Assembly: GCA_002319885.1 (NCBI GenBank)
Contig: DCFT01000009.1
Coordinates: 1-52,316 of the forward strand
Source of the DNA: Bacteroidales bacterium UBA1797
GTDB lineage: Bacteria; Bacteroidota; Bacteroidia; Bacteroidales; VadinHA17
DNA: 52,316 nucleotides
Reading direction: 5' to 3'
The notes under the pieces were generated by a model. It ran no database searches, was not told the DNA's origin, and saw only the letters and a program-made list of their open reading frames with translations. The position numbers and the translations under genes are program-made. Positions 1 to 8,017 of this stretch are shown piece by piece (within the stretch, counting starts at the first letter, position 1; each line of letters opens with the position of its first letter).

Positions 1-1497
1 AATGTTGATCTTAATAAATGGAAAGATCAGACAATTGATGTGGAATGGACATCTCAAAAATCTGCTGACAAACTTATTCTGATAAGGAAGGATCGTCCTT
101 TAAAGAACCTTGATGTATGCAAAGTCAATACAGAAACCGGGGCTGTAACAGTTCTATTCAGCGAACAGACATGGCCCTATTTCAACGATGATTATGCCAA
201 TTTATCTGTTCTCAACGAAGGCAATGACATAATATGGTGGTCGGAAAGGACAGGATGGGGGCAGCTTTATCTTTATGATGGTAAAGGAACTCTTAAAAAT
301 CAGATAACCGATGGTTATTTTGTTACCGGTAAGGTTGAACAAATTGATACATTAGGTAGAATGGTCTATTTTGAAGCTTTCGGCAGGGAAAAGGGCATTC
401 ATCCTTATTACAGTATGAAATATAAAGCTTCGATTGATAAAGGAGGTATGACACTTCTTACAAAAGAACCTGCAAATCATTCATTCTCAATGTCAAAGTC
501 AAGTAAATATTTTGTAGATACTTATTCAACTGTAAATACAGTGCCTAAAGCTGTTTTAAGAGATAATAACGGGAATATCATAATGAACCTTGAACAGGCT
601 GATCTGTCTCAGTTATTCGCTTCAGGATGGAAAATGCCGGAGATTATAGTTCTAAAGGCTATGGATGGAGTTACTGATTTGTATGGAGTTATGTACAAAC
701 CATTCAGTTTTGATTCAACGAAGAAATATCCGATCATATCAAATGTTTACCCCGGCCCACAATATGAAAGAGTTCCGTATGGATTTTCGGTAAGCAGTGA
801 GAAAAATGTTGCCCTGGCTCAACTTGGATGCGTCGTGGTTGTTTTTGGCCACAGAGGCGGAAGCCCTATGAGAAGCAGCTACTACCATACATATGGTTAT
901 AATGATCTCAGAGACTATGCGCTGGCTGACGACAAATATGGCATCGAGCAGCTTGCCGATAAATATAAGTTCATTGATATTAACCGTGTTGGAATTTATG
1001 GCAGATCAGGAGGAGGTTTTATGTCAACTGCAGCTATCCTCTCATATCCCGATTTTTATAGTGTAGCTGTTTCTGCTGCGGGTAACCACGATAATAATAT
1101 TTATAACCAGTGGTGGGGCGAAACACATAATGGAGTGACAGAGGTCGACAAAAAGGTTAACATTAAAGGTGAATCAAAGGACAGTATTGGTAAGAAAAAG
1201 GAGGTTGTAATATCTTTTAAAAGCGAGATCGGAAAAAATCAGGATATAGCAAAGAATCTTAAAGGCCATTTACTTCTGATACATGGCGATATGGACAATA
1301 ACGTACATCCCGGAAATACACTCAGAGTAGTTGATGCACTTATTAAAGCCAATAAACGTTTTGATATGATTATTGTACCTGGTCAGGGTCATACTTATGG
1401 TGAAGATACTCCCTACCTCGACAGGGCTATGTGGTATTATTTTGCTGAGCATCTTATGGGAGATTACAGAACAAATGTAGATTTGCTTGATTTTTAA
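1..1497 (+). CDS. S9 family peptidase (dipeptidyl peptidase IV type), 5' end outside window
   Basis: Serine exopeptidase of the prolyl oligopeptidase/DPP IV family (S9), expected to release dipeptides from peptides in the periplasm or at the outer surface. The frame is open from base 1 without a stop, so the true start lies upstream; the GTG at 40 is internal. What remains is the last part of the beta-propeller followed by the alpha/beta-hydrolase domain. The nucleophile is in YGRSGGGF (Ser codon 1006-1008), the acid is the second Asp of HGDMDNNVH (codon 1294-1296, by alignment with DPP IV), and the histidine is in GQGHTYG (codon 1390-1392). All three catalytic residues are present and in family order, so the enzyme is probably active. 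It stands alone; the next gene, a thioredoxin-like protein, starts 50 bases on. DPP IV versus another S9 subgroup cannot be settled without the missing N-terminus. Confidence 0.9.
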   Translation, partial: NVDLNKWKDQTIDVEWTSQKSADKLILIRKDRPLKNLDVCKVNTETGAVTVLFSEQTWPYFNDDYANLSVLNEGNDIIWWSERTGWGQLYLYDGKGTLKNQITDGYFVTGKVEQIDTLGRMVYFEAFGREKGIHPYYSMKYKASIDKGGMTLLTKEPANHSFSMSKSSKYFVDTYSTVNTVPKAVLRDNNGNIIMNLEQADLSQLFASGWKMPEIIVLKAMDGVTDLYGVMYKPFSFDSTKKYPIISNVYPGPQYERVPYGFSVSSEKNVALAQLGCVVVVFGHRGGSPMRSSYYHTYGYNDLRDYALADDKYGIEQLADKYKFIDINRVGIYGRSGGGFMSTAAILSYPDFYSVAVSAAGNHDNNIYNQWWGETHNGVTEVDKKVNIKGESKDSIGKKKEVVISFKSEIGKNQDIAKNLKGHLLLIHGDMDNNVHPGNTLRVVDALIKANKRFDMIIVPGQGHTYGEDTPYLDRAMWYYFAEHLMGDYRTNVDLLDF

Positions 1498-1547
1498 TCA
1501 TATTATCTTTTAAAACTCTAACACGAATTAATTATATAAAACTATTA

Positions 1548-2060
1548 ATGAGAACACATACTATATTGAAAGCGCTTGTAATTATCTTACTGACTATATC
1601 ATCAACAGGCGTTAACGGACAAATGTCAAAGAAACTATATGACCCTTCTCTTGACGGGATGAAACAAATAAAGGAAGCTATTGCACTGGCATCTAAAGAG
1701 GGAAAGAACGTTTTGATTCAGTATGGAGGAAATTGGTGTCCCTGGTGCATACGATTCGATGCGTTTTGTAAAGCGGATAGTACAATTACTAATATTATTT
1801 CTGCTAATTACATCCAGGTAGAACTTAACTATGATCAGACTAATAAAAATGATGAAGCAAATGTCTTTCTCGGGAATCCTGCAAGATTTGGTTTCCCTGT
1901 ATTTATTATCATCGATGGCAAAGGACATGTTATTCATATACAGGACAGTAGCCTGCTCGAAGAAGGTCATGGTTATAATAAACAAAAAGTAACAGGGTTC
2001 TTCACTCAGTGGACACCGGCTGCTCTGATTCCAAAAGCTTCCGCTTCGGGTCCGAAATAA
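1548..2060 (+). CDS. Exported thioredoxin-like protein (WCPWC)
   Basis: A 170-residue protein with an N-terminal hydrophobic signal peptide (about residues 1-25, ending GVNGQ) followed by a thioredoxin fold. The active-site motif is NWCPWC (Cys64 and Cys67), with a downstream cis-proline region around GFPVFIII. The fold and the two cysteines point to a periplasmic thiol-disulfide protein of the Thioredoxin_7/DsbD-gamma-like group, which reduces or isomerises disulfides. Its partner cannot be told from the sequence. It follows the S9 peptidase on the same strand by 50 bases, so the two may be co-transcribed. ATG 1548 gives a complete signal peptide and is a convincing start. Confidence 0.85.
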   Translation: MRTHTILKALVIILLTISSTGVNGQMSKKLYDPSLDGMKQIKEAIALASKEGKNVLIQYGGNWCPWCIRFDAFCKADSTITNIISANYIQVELNYDQTNKNDEANVFLGNPARFGFPVFIIIDGKGHVIHIQDSSLLEEGHGYNKQKVTGFFTQWTPAALIPKASASGPK

Positions 2061-2063
2061 AAG

Positions 2064-2071
2064 TAACTTTG
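2064..2071 (+). promoter_or_regulatory. Candidate -7 element (TAACTTTG) upstream of the SIS gene
   Basis: TAACTTTG fits the Bacteroidota -7 consensus TAnnTTTG and lies 30 bases before the ATG at 2102. No clear TTTG -33 element is seen at the proper distance, so this is tentative. Confidence 0.3.
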
Positions 2072-2101
2072 GTTATATAATTTATCTGAAACCTGAATAG
2101 G

Positions 2102-3655
2102 ATGTCAATAGAATCCGCTGAAAAAGCAAGAGAATTTCTGTCTGTCGCATCACAGTATAAACTTGGGAAACTTGTTACAGAATCATCTCACCCGGATACC
2201 AGTAATCTGTCATACCTGTCTTTAAATGATCTTCGTGAGGCAGTTGCAAGGCTGAAGGACCTCGACAATCTGACAATTAATGTCCTGTCAGAAAAAATTG
2301 CTGACATTTACTACCTTAAAGATATTATAAGGGATACTTTAAGCTCGGGAAATAACGTATATTTCTGCGGATGCGGCGCAACAGGACGGTTATCGCTTAC
2401 AATAGAGACACTCTGGCGCCAGATACATTGTGGCAAAGAAGATGCCGACAGGGTTTTCAGTTTTATGTCGGGTGGAGATGTGGCACTCATACGCTCAATA
2501 GAAAATTTTGAAGACTATCCGCAATATGGAGCAAGACAACTGGTAGAAGCCGGGTTTGAAGATGGAGATCTCTTAATTGGCACAACAGAAGGAGGGGAGA
2601 CTCCTTTTGTTATTGGCGCTGTTGAGAAAGCTGCTCAAATGTCAAGAAGAAAGCCTTTTTTCCTTTACTGTAATCCTGATGATCTGTTATGCGAAGTAGC
2701 GGAAAGATCCAGGCGTGTCATTCAGAATCCAGCTATTGAAAAGATTAACCTTACTGTTGGTCCAATGGCAATTACCGGAAGCACAAGAATGCAGGCTTCG
2801 ACAATTCTTCTTGCCGTTGCAGGGATTGCTCTTCTCTATTATAATTCTGACAATGAATTTATAGAAAATGAAATTAATGCATTTAATGAATTCTGGCGTT
2901 CTGCAGACATAAACTTTATTGAAAAATTCATCCTAAGGGAAACTGAATGTTATAAAAAGGGCGACTTTTTGCTTTATGAAACAGACAATTATCTGGGAAT
3001 AACTGTTATGACTGATACCACCGAAAGGTCACCTACTTTTAGCTTATATCCTTTTGAGAATGTCGGGGAAAAAGAAATGAATATGTCTCTCTGTTATCTT
3101 TTTATGCCTGACTACCCATCAAGCGAAGTTGCCTGGGAAAAATTGTTATGGCGGAAACCTCGAACCCTTGAATGGCCCGATATTAATGGAATTGCATCAA
3201 GAGATCGTTTGCTGGGTTTTGATTTCAGCAGCAAAGTTATGCCAAGGAGATCAAATCAGGCGAAATCAGCAAGCCAGCACAGGTTTAAAATTCTGAATAA
3301 TGAGGATGGGATTAATTTTGAGCTGGATGAAGAAAGTCAGTTTTTTGCTACCCCTTTTTCGATGTCGTTGTTCAAACACCTTGTTCTGAAAATGATAATG
3401 AATACTCATTCAACCCTTGTAATGGGAAGACTTGGCCGATACGAGGGTAATGTAATGACATATCTGCGGGCAAGTAATAATAAATTGATTGACAGGGCAA
3501 TACGATATATAGATTTAATTCTGAAGACAAAAAAGATAAATCTTACATATAATGAACTGGCGTTTGTCATGTTTGAAATGATTGAAAAGACTCCCGCTGA
3601 TCAGTCGATAGTGATGGCAACAGTGGCAGAAATTATAAAACGGCATAAACTTTAG
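2102..3655 (+). CDS. SIS-domain protein of the MurQ/GCKR type
   Basis: A 517-residue cytoplasmic sugar-phosphate-binding protein. The first SIS domain carries GCGATGR (residues 90-96), the phosphosugar-binding loop typical of N-acetylmuramic acid 6-phosphate etherase (MurQ) and glucokinase regulatory protein (GCKR), then TTEGGETPF (about 160-168) and ITGSTRMQA (about 223-231), which matches the ITGSTR signature of MurQ. MurQ is about 300 residues, so this protein is much longer and has an additional C-terminal half; its length is closer to GCKR-like proteins with two SIS domains. It may be a MurNAc-6-P etherase-like enzyme or a sugar-phosphate sensor; the sequence does not decide. No murein-recycling neighbours are visible. 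The stop codon is one base from the left end of the repeat at 3657. Confidence 0.75.
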   Translation: MSIESAEKAREFLSVASQYKLGKLVTESSHPDTSNLSYLSLNDLREAVARLKDLDNLTINVLSEKIADIYYLKDIIRDTLSSGNNVYFCGCGATGRLSLTIETLWRQIHCGKEDADRVFSFMSGGDVALIRSIENFEDYPQYGARQLVEAGFEDGDLLIGTTEGGETPFVIGAVEKAAQMSRRKPFFLYCNPDDLLCEVAERSRRVIQNPAIEKINLTVGPMAITGSTRMQASTILLAVAGIALLYYNSDNEFIENEINAFNEFWRSADINFIEKFILRETECYKKGDFLLYETDNYLGITVMTDTTERSPTFSLYPFENVGEKEMNMSLCYLFMPDYPSSEVAWEKLLWRKPRTLEWPDINGIASRDRLLGFDFSSKVMPRRSNQAKSASQHRFKILNNEDGINFELDEESQFFATPFSMSLFKHLVLKMIMNTHSTLVMGRLGRYEGNVMTYLRASNNKLIDRAIRYIDLILKTKKINLTYNELAFVMFEMIEKTPADQSIVMATVAEIIKRHKL

Positions 3656-3656
3656 T

Positions 3657-3794
3657 TGAGGTTGTCTCAAAAGTCAGAAACTTTTGTATTTCTTTCTCTG
3701 GGGAACTCTGCAGCTTCTCTGTGGCGCTCTGTGTAACATTAAGAACTTACACAGAGGGCACAGAGTTTCAGAGAGGACTTTTGCGACAGCCTCA
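3657..3794. repeat. MITE-like inverted-repeat element with CTCTGTG palindrome
   Basis: The left end TGAGGTTGTCTCAAAAGTC (3657-3675) and the right end (3776-3794), whose complement is TGAGGCTGTCGCAAAAGTC, match at 17 of 19 bases. Inside is a second, nested hairpin: CTCTGTGGCGCTCTGTGTAA and, after a 10-base loop, TTACACAGAGGGCACAGAG. It encodes no transposase and lies between the convergent SIS and SSB genes. It resembles the elements at 7793 and 31710 in end sequence and in its repeated xxTCTGTG/CTTTGTG core. Confidence 0.7.
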
Positions 3795-3827
3795 TCCGGA
3801 AATGCAGCGATCGATTTCCGTCTCAAC

Positions 3828-4202
3828 TCATTCTTCATCTTTGCCGGAAAAAGCTTTCCCGGCTTTCTCACCGTTTCTCAGGAGGACCAGATCACTCAGA
3901 ACAATCTCGGTGATATACTTTGTTACACCATTTTTGTCCTCATAAGTGCGATAGACAATTCTTCCCTCGACTGCGACCTCTTTACCCTTTTTCAAAAACC
4001 TTCCGGCAATATCTGCAAGGCCGTTCCATGCAACAATATTATGCCAGGTCGTTTCGCTTACTCTTTGACCATCAGCATTCTTGTAACCATCTTTCGTGGC
4101 AAGAGTGAAATGTGATAATTTCTTGCCGGTTTCTGTTGTCTTAGTTTCCGGATCCTGACCAAGGTTCCCGATCAGTGTGACTCTGTTTGATAATGAATTC
4201 AT
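3828..4202 (-). CDS. ssb: Single-stranded DNA-binding protein, short form
   Basis: A 124-residue OB-fold SSB. The start MNSLSNRVTLIGNLGQDPE and the later segments WHNIVAWNGLAD and EVAVEGRIVYRTYEDKNG are typical of bacterial SSB, which binds single-stranded DNA as a tetramer during replication, repair and recombination. Strand order and spacing of the OB fold are complete to about residue 110. It ends GKAFSGKDEE, so the usual flexible linker and acidic D-D-x-P-F tip, which recruits partner proteins, are missing. It is therefore more likely a secondary SSB paralogue than the replication SSB. It is transcribed divergently from the zinc-ribbon gene at 4405. Confidence 0.92.
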   Translation of the reverse strand: MNSLSNRVTLIGNLGQDPETKTTETGKKLSHFTLATKDGYKNADGQRVSETTWHNIVAWNGLADIAGRFLKKGKEVAVEGRIVYRTYEDKNGVTKYITEIVLSDLVLLRNGEKAGKAFSGKDEE

Positions 4203-4241
4203 GACTTTAAATTTTAGTTTGACATTAAATTAATTTCTTAA

Positions 4242-4249
4242 CAAACTTA
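4242..4249 (-). promoter_or_regulatory. Candidate -7 element of ssb
   Basis: On the minus strand the sequence reads TAAGTTTG, an exact TAnnTTTG match 40 bases upstream of the ssb ATG. I see no convincing -33 TTTG. Confidence 0.35.
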
Positions 4250-4404
4250 AGCCATGCACGGAACCTGACCCGGTTAGTAATCATTTATACACGGTTCTCA
4301 AACATTTATAGTCGTTTGTATCCGTTTGAAAACGTTTTTATATATCTGTATCAAGTATATATCTGGTTTGTATTTTTTTATATCTTTATAAAAACATTCG
4401 TGCT

Positions 4405-4770
4405 GTGGAAAAGAAATGTCTCGATTGCGGCGATATTTTAAGAGGTCGTACCGATAAGAAGTTCTGTTCTGATCAGTGTCGCAATAATTATAATAACAGG
4501 CTGAACCGCGATTCAAATAATTTCGTTCGGAATGTTCACGGCTTACTAAGAAAGAACAGAAGAATCCTGTCAGATCTTTATTCGGAAGGCAAAATGAAAG
4601 TACATAAGGACGCACTTTTTGCCCTCGGGTATAATTTCAGCTTTTTTACCCATATTATTGAAACATCTCATGGGCAAAAGTATCATTATTGCTTTGAGTA
4701 TGGATATCGTGAAACAGGAGATGACTTTCTGGAATTAAGTCAGAATAGTCAATATCTGGAATATCATTGA
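4405..4770 (+). CDS. Small zinc-ribbon protein of unknown function
   Basis: A 121-residue protein whose N-terminus holds C5-x2-C8 and C21-x3-C25 in a short Zn-ribbon (KKCLDCGD...KKFCSDQCRNNYNN), followed by a basic helical stretch rich in Arg, Asn and Lys (residues 25-55) and a C-terminal alpha/beta segment. The family is common as a hypothetical protein in Bacteroidota; the basic region suggests nucleic-acid binding, but no function is known to me. No in-frame ATG exists near the beginning; GTG 4405 places the first cysteine at residue 5 and is the best start. It is divergent from ssb, with a roughly 200-base AT-rich spacer between them that carries several TTTG/TATAT tracts and could hold both promoters. 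Confidence 0.65.
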   Translation: MEKKCLDCGDILRGRTDKKFCSDQCRNNYNNRLNRDSNNFVRNVHGLLRKNRRILSDLYSEGKMKVHKDALFALGYNFSFFTHIIETSHGQKYHYCFEYGYRETGDDFLELSQNSQYLEYH

Positions 4771-4814
4771 GTGCTCGCATTCCAATAACACTCAGGTGAT
4801 CTGATGTTAAATTT

Positions 4815-5363
4815 TCAGATGCTGTTGCCTGACTGCTGGAGAGTATCAGAATTATCATCTATCGGTACAAGATAACCGGAATATCTTATATTATCGATTT
4901 TGAGACTTGATACTGAGGCAGAGCAGTAACCATTTTTAGTTATTGTAATATAAACGTCAAATGTGTTTGATCTGCCATTGCCTACCTTCATCTTTATTTC
5001 ATACGAACCTTTTGATAAGTTGTTGGTTACAGCATAATTCAGAGCCTTTCCATGTATATCTATGGCGGCAATGGGTCTTATATCATATTGTCTTCCGACA
5101 TAGGCTGTATTCAGAATAGCCTTTCCCCTGTCTATAATAAGGTAATTGGCCCTGGGTATAAGTTCAATCATACCTCCAAAGTTGTTATATATCCTGTCGA
5201 ACTTAATTATGTACCTTTTTGATTCAACAGCATTCCTGATAGCAGTCTGCTCTACAAGTTTTTTCTCTTTATGCGAATCTCCTTTTGCCGATCCTGCCTC
5301 CCTTGTCGGAGAGCATGACGATATTACCACCAGAGAAATAATAACAGCGAATAGATTTTTCAT
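4815..5363 (-). CDS. DUF4251 family lipoprotein
   Basis: A 182-residue probable lipoprotein: hydrophobic leader and lipobox VISSC with the acylated Cys at residue 17, so it should sit in the periplasm or outer membrane. The remainder, with RYIIKFDRIYNNFGGMIELIPRANYLIID and YVGRQYDIRP, matches the Bacteroidota-restricted DUF4251 family of beta-rich proteins. No enzymatic residues are apparent and the role is unknown. It lies 57 bases downstream of the PIG-L gene on the same strand and may be read with it. Confidence 0.75.
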   Translation of the reverse strand: MKNLFAVIISLVVISSCSPTREAGSAKGDSHKEKKLVEQTAIRNAVESKRYIIKFDRIYNNFGGMIELIPRANYLIIDRGKAILNTAYVGRQYDIRPIAAIDIHGKALNYAVTNNLSKGSYEIKMKVGNGRSNTFDVYITITKNGYCSASVSSLKIDNIRYSGYLVPIDDNSDTLQQSGNSI

Positions 5364-5420
5364 GGCATATATTTTACTAAAATCAATTCAAATATCATGC
5401 CATATTCAAGTTCTGGTCTG

Positions 5421-6314
5421 TTATTGTTTCTTTAAGAAAGGAAAGTAGTATGTAAGGTTTTCCCTGGTCAGTTTAGCGCCATACCCGGAATCTTCGAAAG
5501 CTTCACAGTATTTTATCTCAGCACCTTTTTCAGGTCCGTAAATCTCTATTAATTTGTCACGATACGGAGTGGCATCGAATTCAGCTTTCCTTGTTTTGCC
5601 CAGCCATATCCTGCGATCAGCGTCAGATGCAGGAACCTGATCGAGGATACCCTGATTGAAAGGTAGCCATTCATACATCTGTGATTTGTGCTGATGAAAC
5701 ATATCCATCTTCTTTTCAATTACATCATCTATATCGATAGCTACATCGGCTTTAAATGGTTCAGGATGCTGAAAACCATCGCTCATGAACAGGAACATCG
5801 GATTTTTCTTAAGATAAGGTACTTCAGGCAGAATGGTCGGAACAGTAACCATATATGCCGCATCAAGGACTAATACACCGGTATACCTGTGATCGGGATG
5901 ATAATCATACGGCCGGGGAAAAATAACAATATCTGCCTTCTGTTCCCTGATCAGCTTTATGACCTGTAATCTGTTTTCATAAGTTGGCATTAACTGTCCG
6001 TCGTGATTATCGAGAGTAATATATCTTACCCCAATAACTTCTCCGGCTTTCCTTGCCTCTTCGCGACGTATTTTAGCCAGTTTTTCAGCAGGAATAGATT
6101 GATGTCCGGCATCTCCGTTTGTAAGTGATACCATCAAAACATCCCAACCCAATTGTGCCCATTTATAGGCTGTTCCACCTGCTGCATCAGCATCATCCGG
6201 ATGAGCACCGATAATAATTACATGAAGTTTCTGAGCTGGTTTATCCTGTGCCTGGATTCCTGGCAAAAAAGCAAAAAGCAAAGCGATCTGAATAATTGCG
6301 ATAATTGGTTTCAT
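5421..6314 (-). CDS. Exported PIG-L family deacetylase
   Basis: A 297-residue metal-dependent deacetylase of the PIG-L/LmbE family, which removes N-acetyl groups from sugars such as GlcNAc derivatives. Residues 1-22 form a signal peptide (ending GIQAQ), so it acts in the periplasm or outside. The metal-binding motif AHPDD is at residues 37-41, the later HPDHR supplies the third ligand, and TNGDAGHQ is the conserved follow-on loop. Length is normal for the family. The substrate is unknown. An AT-rich spacer of 134 bases separates it from the divergent TlpA-like gene. Confidence 0.85.
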   Translation of the reverse strand: MKPIIAIIQIALLFAFLPGIQAQDKPAQKLHVIIIGAHPDDADAAGGTAYKWAQLGWDVLMVSLTNGDAGHQSIPAEKLAKIRREEARKAGEVIGVRYITLDNHDGQLMPTYENRLQVIKLIREQKADIVIFPRPYDYHPDHRYTGVLVLDAAYMVTVPTILPEVPYLKKNPMFLFMSDGFQHPEPFKADVAIDIDDVIEKKMDMFHQHKSQMYEWLPFNQGILDQVPASDADRRIWLGKTRKAEFDATPYRDKLIEIYGPEKGAEIKYCEAFEDSGYGAKLTRENLTYYFPFLKKQ

Positions 6315-6420
6315 ATTGAATGATTTTTTAAGTTTGTATGGAAGTTATTATATTATTAAAAATTTATTCTGACGTTGGTCTGACAAGATAATTATTTATT
6401 ACAAGTTTGCTTTACTGTTA

Positions 6421-6428
6421 TATCTTTG
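6421..6428 (+). promoter_or_regulatory. Candidate -7 element (TATCTTTG) of the TlpA-like gene
   Basis: TATCTTTG is an exact TAnnTTTG match 20 bases before the ATG at 6449. The nearest TTTG (6406-6409) is too close to be the usual -33 element. Confidence 0.35.
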
Positions 6429-6448
6429 AAAAATATTAAATATTTTTT

Positions 6449-6982
6449 ATGAAAAGAAATTACTTTGTTTTAGTGTTTACAATTTTGATCTCTGCTATAT
6501 CCAGCAGTCAGGGGCAAATTACTAATGATGAGGGTTATATTGTTAAGGTTGGTGACTCAGCACCTGATTTTATTATCAGTGAAGCCGGTGGAAAAACTTA
6601 CAAACTTTCTGATCTTAAAGGAAAGGTTGTAATGCTTCAGTTTACTGCCAGCTGGTGCAGCGTATGCAGGACTGAGATGCCCTTTATTGAAAAAGAAATC
6701 TGGCAGAAAAAGAAAGCCAATGGACTTTTGGTTATAGGTATCGACCGCGATGAACCTGTTGATAAGGTTCTGCTATTTAAAAAAGACATTGGCGTTACCT
6801 ACCCTCTGGCATTGGACCCAGGAGCAGACATATTCGGGTTATTTGCCAGGAAAGAAGCGGGAGTAACAAGAAATGTTATTATTGATCGTTCAGGTAAAAT
6901 AATCTGGCTGACGCGTCTTTATAAACGGGAAGAATTTGAAAAAATGAAAAGGCTCATTTTTTCCGAGCTTTCGAAGAAGTAG
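6449..6982 (+). CDS. TlpA/ResA-like exported thioredoxin
   Basis: A 177-residue protein with a signal peptide (residues 1-22) and an AhpC/TSA-Redoxin-type thioredoxin domain. SAPDFIISEAGGKTYKLSDLKGKVVMLQFTASWC is the classical TlpA beginning; the active site is WCSVC (Cys70 and Cys73), and the cis-Pro region lies before the GVTRNVIIDRSGKI segment. Such proteins deliver electrons to disulfides in periplasmic proteins, for example during cytochrome c maturation. It is a single gene; the thioredoxin-like protein at 1548 is a different subgroup (CPWC). Confidence 0.88.
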   Translation: MKRNYFVLVFTILISAISSSQGQITNDEGYIVKVGDSAPDFIISEAGGKTYKLSDLKGKVVMLQFTASWCSVCRTEMPFIEKEIWQKKKANGLLVIGIDRDEPVDKVLLFKKDIGVTYPLALDPGADIFGLFARKEAGVTRNVIIDRSGKIIWLTRLYKREEFEKMKRLIFSELSKK

Positions 6983-7068
6983 CTGACTTTTCAATTTATT
7001 CTTCTGTTTAACGCTTTATATAAATTTTTACTCAATGAAACCTTTTTAGCAATATTTGCGTTATAGTA

Positions 7069-7076
7069 TACGTTTG
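7069..7076 (+). promoter_or_regulatory. Candidate -7 element (TACGTTTG) of the barrel gene
   Basis: TACGTTTG matches TAnnTTTG, 52 bases upstream of the ATG at 7129. The only TTTG upstream (7055-7058) is too near for a standard -33. Confidence 0.3.
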
Positions 7077-7128
7077 GTTAAAAGATAATTACTAATCTGC
7101 TGATTTTATAAACTTAATTGTAAAACCC

Positions 7129-7767
7129 ATGAAGAAATTAATTGTAATAGTATTTGTAGTCCTTGTTTCAATCCCGGCGTTTTCACAAATCAAATTTGGT
7201 CTAAAGGCCGGAGTAAGTACTACTTCATTATCGATGCCTTCAATTAAAACCATTACTTCTTCAACAAGTTCCTATACTGTAGATGCTTTAAAATCTGCAA
7301 AATATGGTTTTCATGGTGGAGCGTTTATCAGGATTACCCTGTTTGGAGTATACCTTGAGCCTGAACTATTATTTTCAACACGCACCAATGAATATACTGT
7401 AACTAATGTTCAGAGCACTGTAGCTACAATTGAAAAACAAAACTTTAATAAACTTGATATCCCTGTAATGGTTGGCTTTAAACTGGGCCCGATTCGTATT
7501 AATGCAGGGCCGTCAGCGTCCCTTCTGATAAACTCTCCTAAGGATCTTATCAGCAATCCGGATTTAAAAAATAATTATAGTAAGATGACAATAGGCTACC
7601 AGGCCGGTGTAGGGTTTGATCTGTTTCAGCGTCTTACGTTTGACTTAAGATATGAAGGCAGTCTTAAAAAATATCAGAACCAGATCCAGAACCTTGCAGG
7701 AACAACCAAAGTCAATCTCGATGACAGGCCAAATGCTTTCTTATTCAGTGTTGGGCTGATGTTCTGA
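7129..7767 (+). CDS. Outer-membrane beta-barrel protein (PorT/OMP_b-brl type)
   Basis: A 212-residue protein with a clean signal peptide (residues 1-20, cleavage after AFS-Q) and alternating-residue beta strands containing FGLKAGVSTTS, GFHGGAFIRITLFGVYLEPELLFS, LDIPVMVGFKLGPIRINAGPSASLL, GYQAGVGFDLFQRLTFDLRYEGSL and the C-terminal FLFSVGLMF. This pattern, ending on an aromatic-rich strand, is that of the small eight-stranded barrels annotated as porin-family or outer-membrane beta-barrel proteins in Bacteroidota. Substrate or role is unknown; no partner gene is adjacent. Confidence 0.82.
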   Translation: MKKLIVIVFVVLVSIPAFSQIKFGLKAGVSTTSLSMPSIKTITSSTSSYTVDALKSAKYGFHGGAFIRITLFGVYLEPELLFSTRTNEYTVTNVQSTVATIEKQNFNKLDIPVMVGFKLGPIRINAGPSASLLINSPKDLISNPDLKNNYSKMTIGYQAGVGFDLFQRLTFDLRYEGSLKKYQNQIQNLAGTTKVNLDDRPNAFLFSVGLMF

Positions 7768-7792
7768 AATAAATTGAATAAAAATATTTAAA

Positions 7793-8006
7793 GAGGCTCT
7801 TAAAAAAGAAGAAATCCATTAACCACAAATCGAAGTGAAGTGAAGTGAAGATCCCAACCGAAGCGTTGGGAGGGCTCAAAGAAATTCGCGAAGAACACAA
7901 AGTCCCGATAGCTTTCGGGATAAATATCAGGTTTTTCCCTTTGTGTACTTTGTGCCTGCTTTGTGTACTTTGTGGTTAATGGATTTCGACTTTTTCAACA
8001 TCCCTT
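7793..8006. repeat. MITE-like inverted-repeat element with CTTTGTG motifs
   Basis: A perfect 19-bp inverted repeat, GAAATCCATTAACCACAAA at 7811-7829 and its complement at 7969-7987, is flanked by weaker outer ends (GGCTCTTAAAAAAG on the left, GGATGTTGAAAAAG read from the right). Between them are a GAAGTGAAGTGAAGTGAAG run, CCCAACCGAAGCGTTGGG hairpin, CCCGATAGCTTTCGGG hairpin and two copies of CTTTGTGTACTTTGTG. The GAAG/CCCAACCGAAGCG module reappears inverted at 31801-31837. It fills the gap between the convergent barrel and TauE/SafE genes. Confidence 0.7.
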
Positions 8007-8017
8007 TTGAACTTTAC

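Noticed and set aside
3684..4115. Open frame on the plus strand opposite ssb
   Set aside because: It lies antisense to a clear SSB and crosses the repeat element; low-complexity and unsupported.
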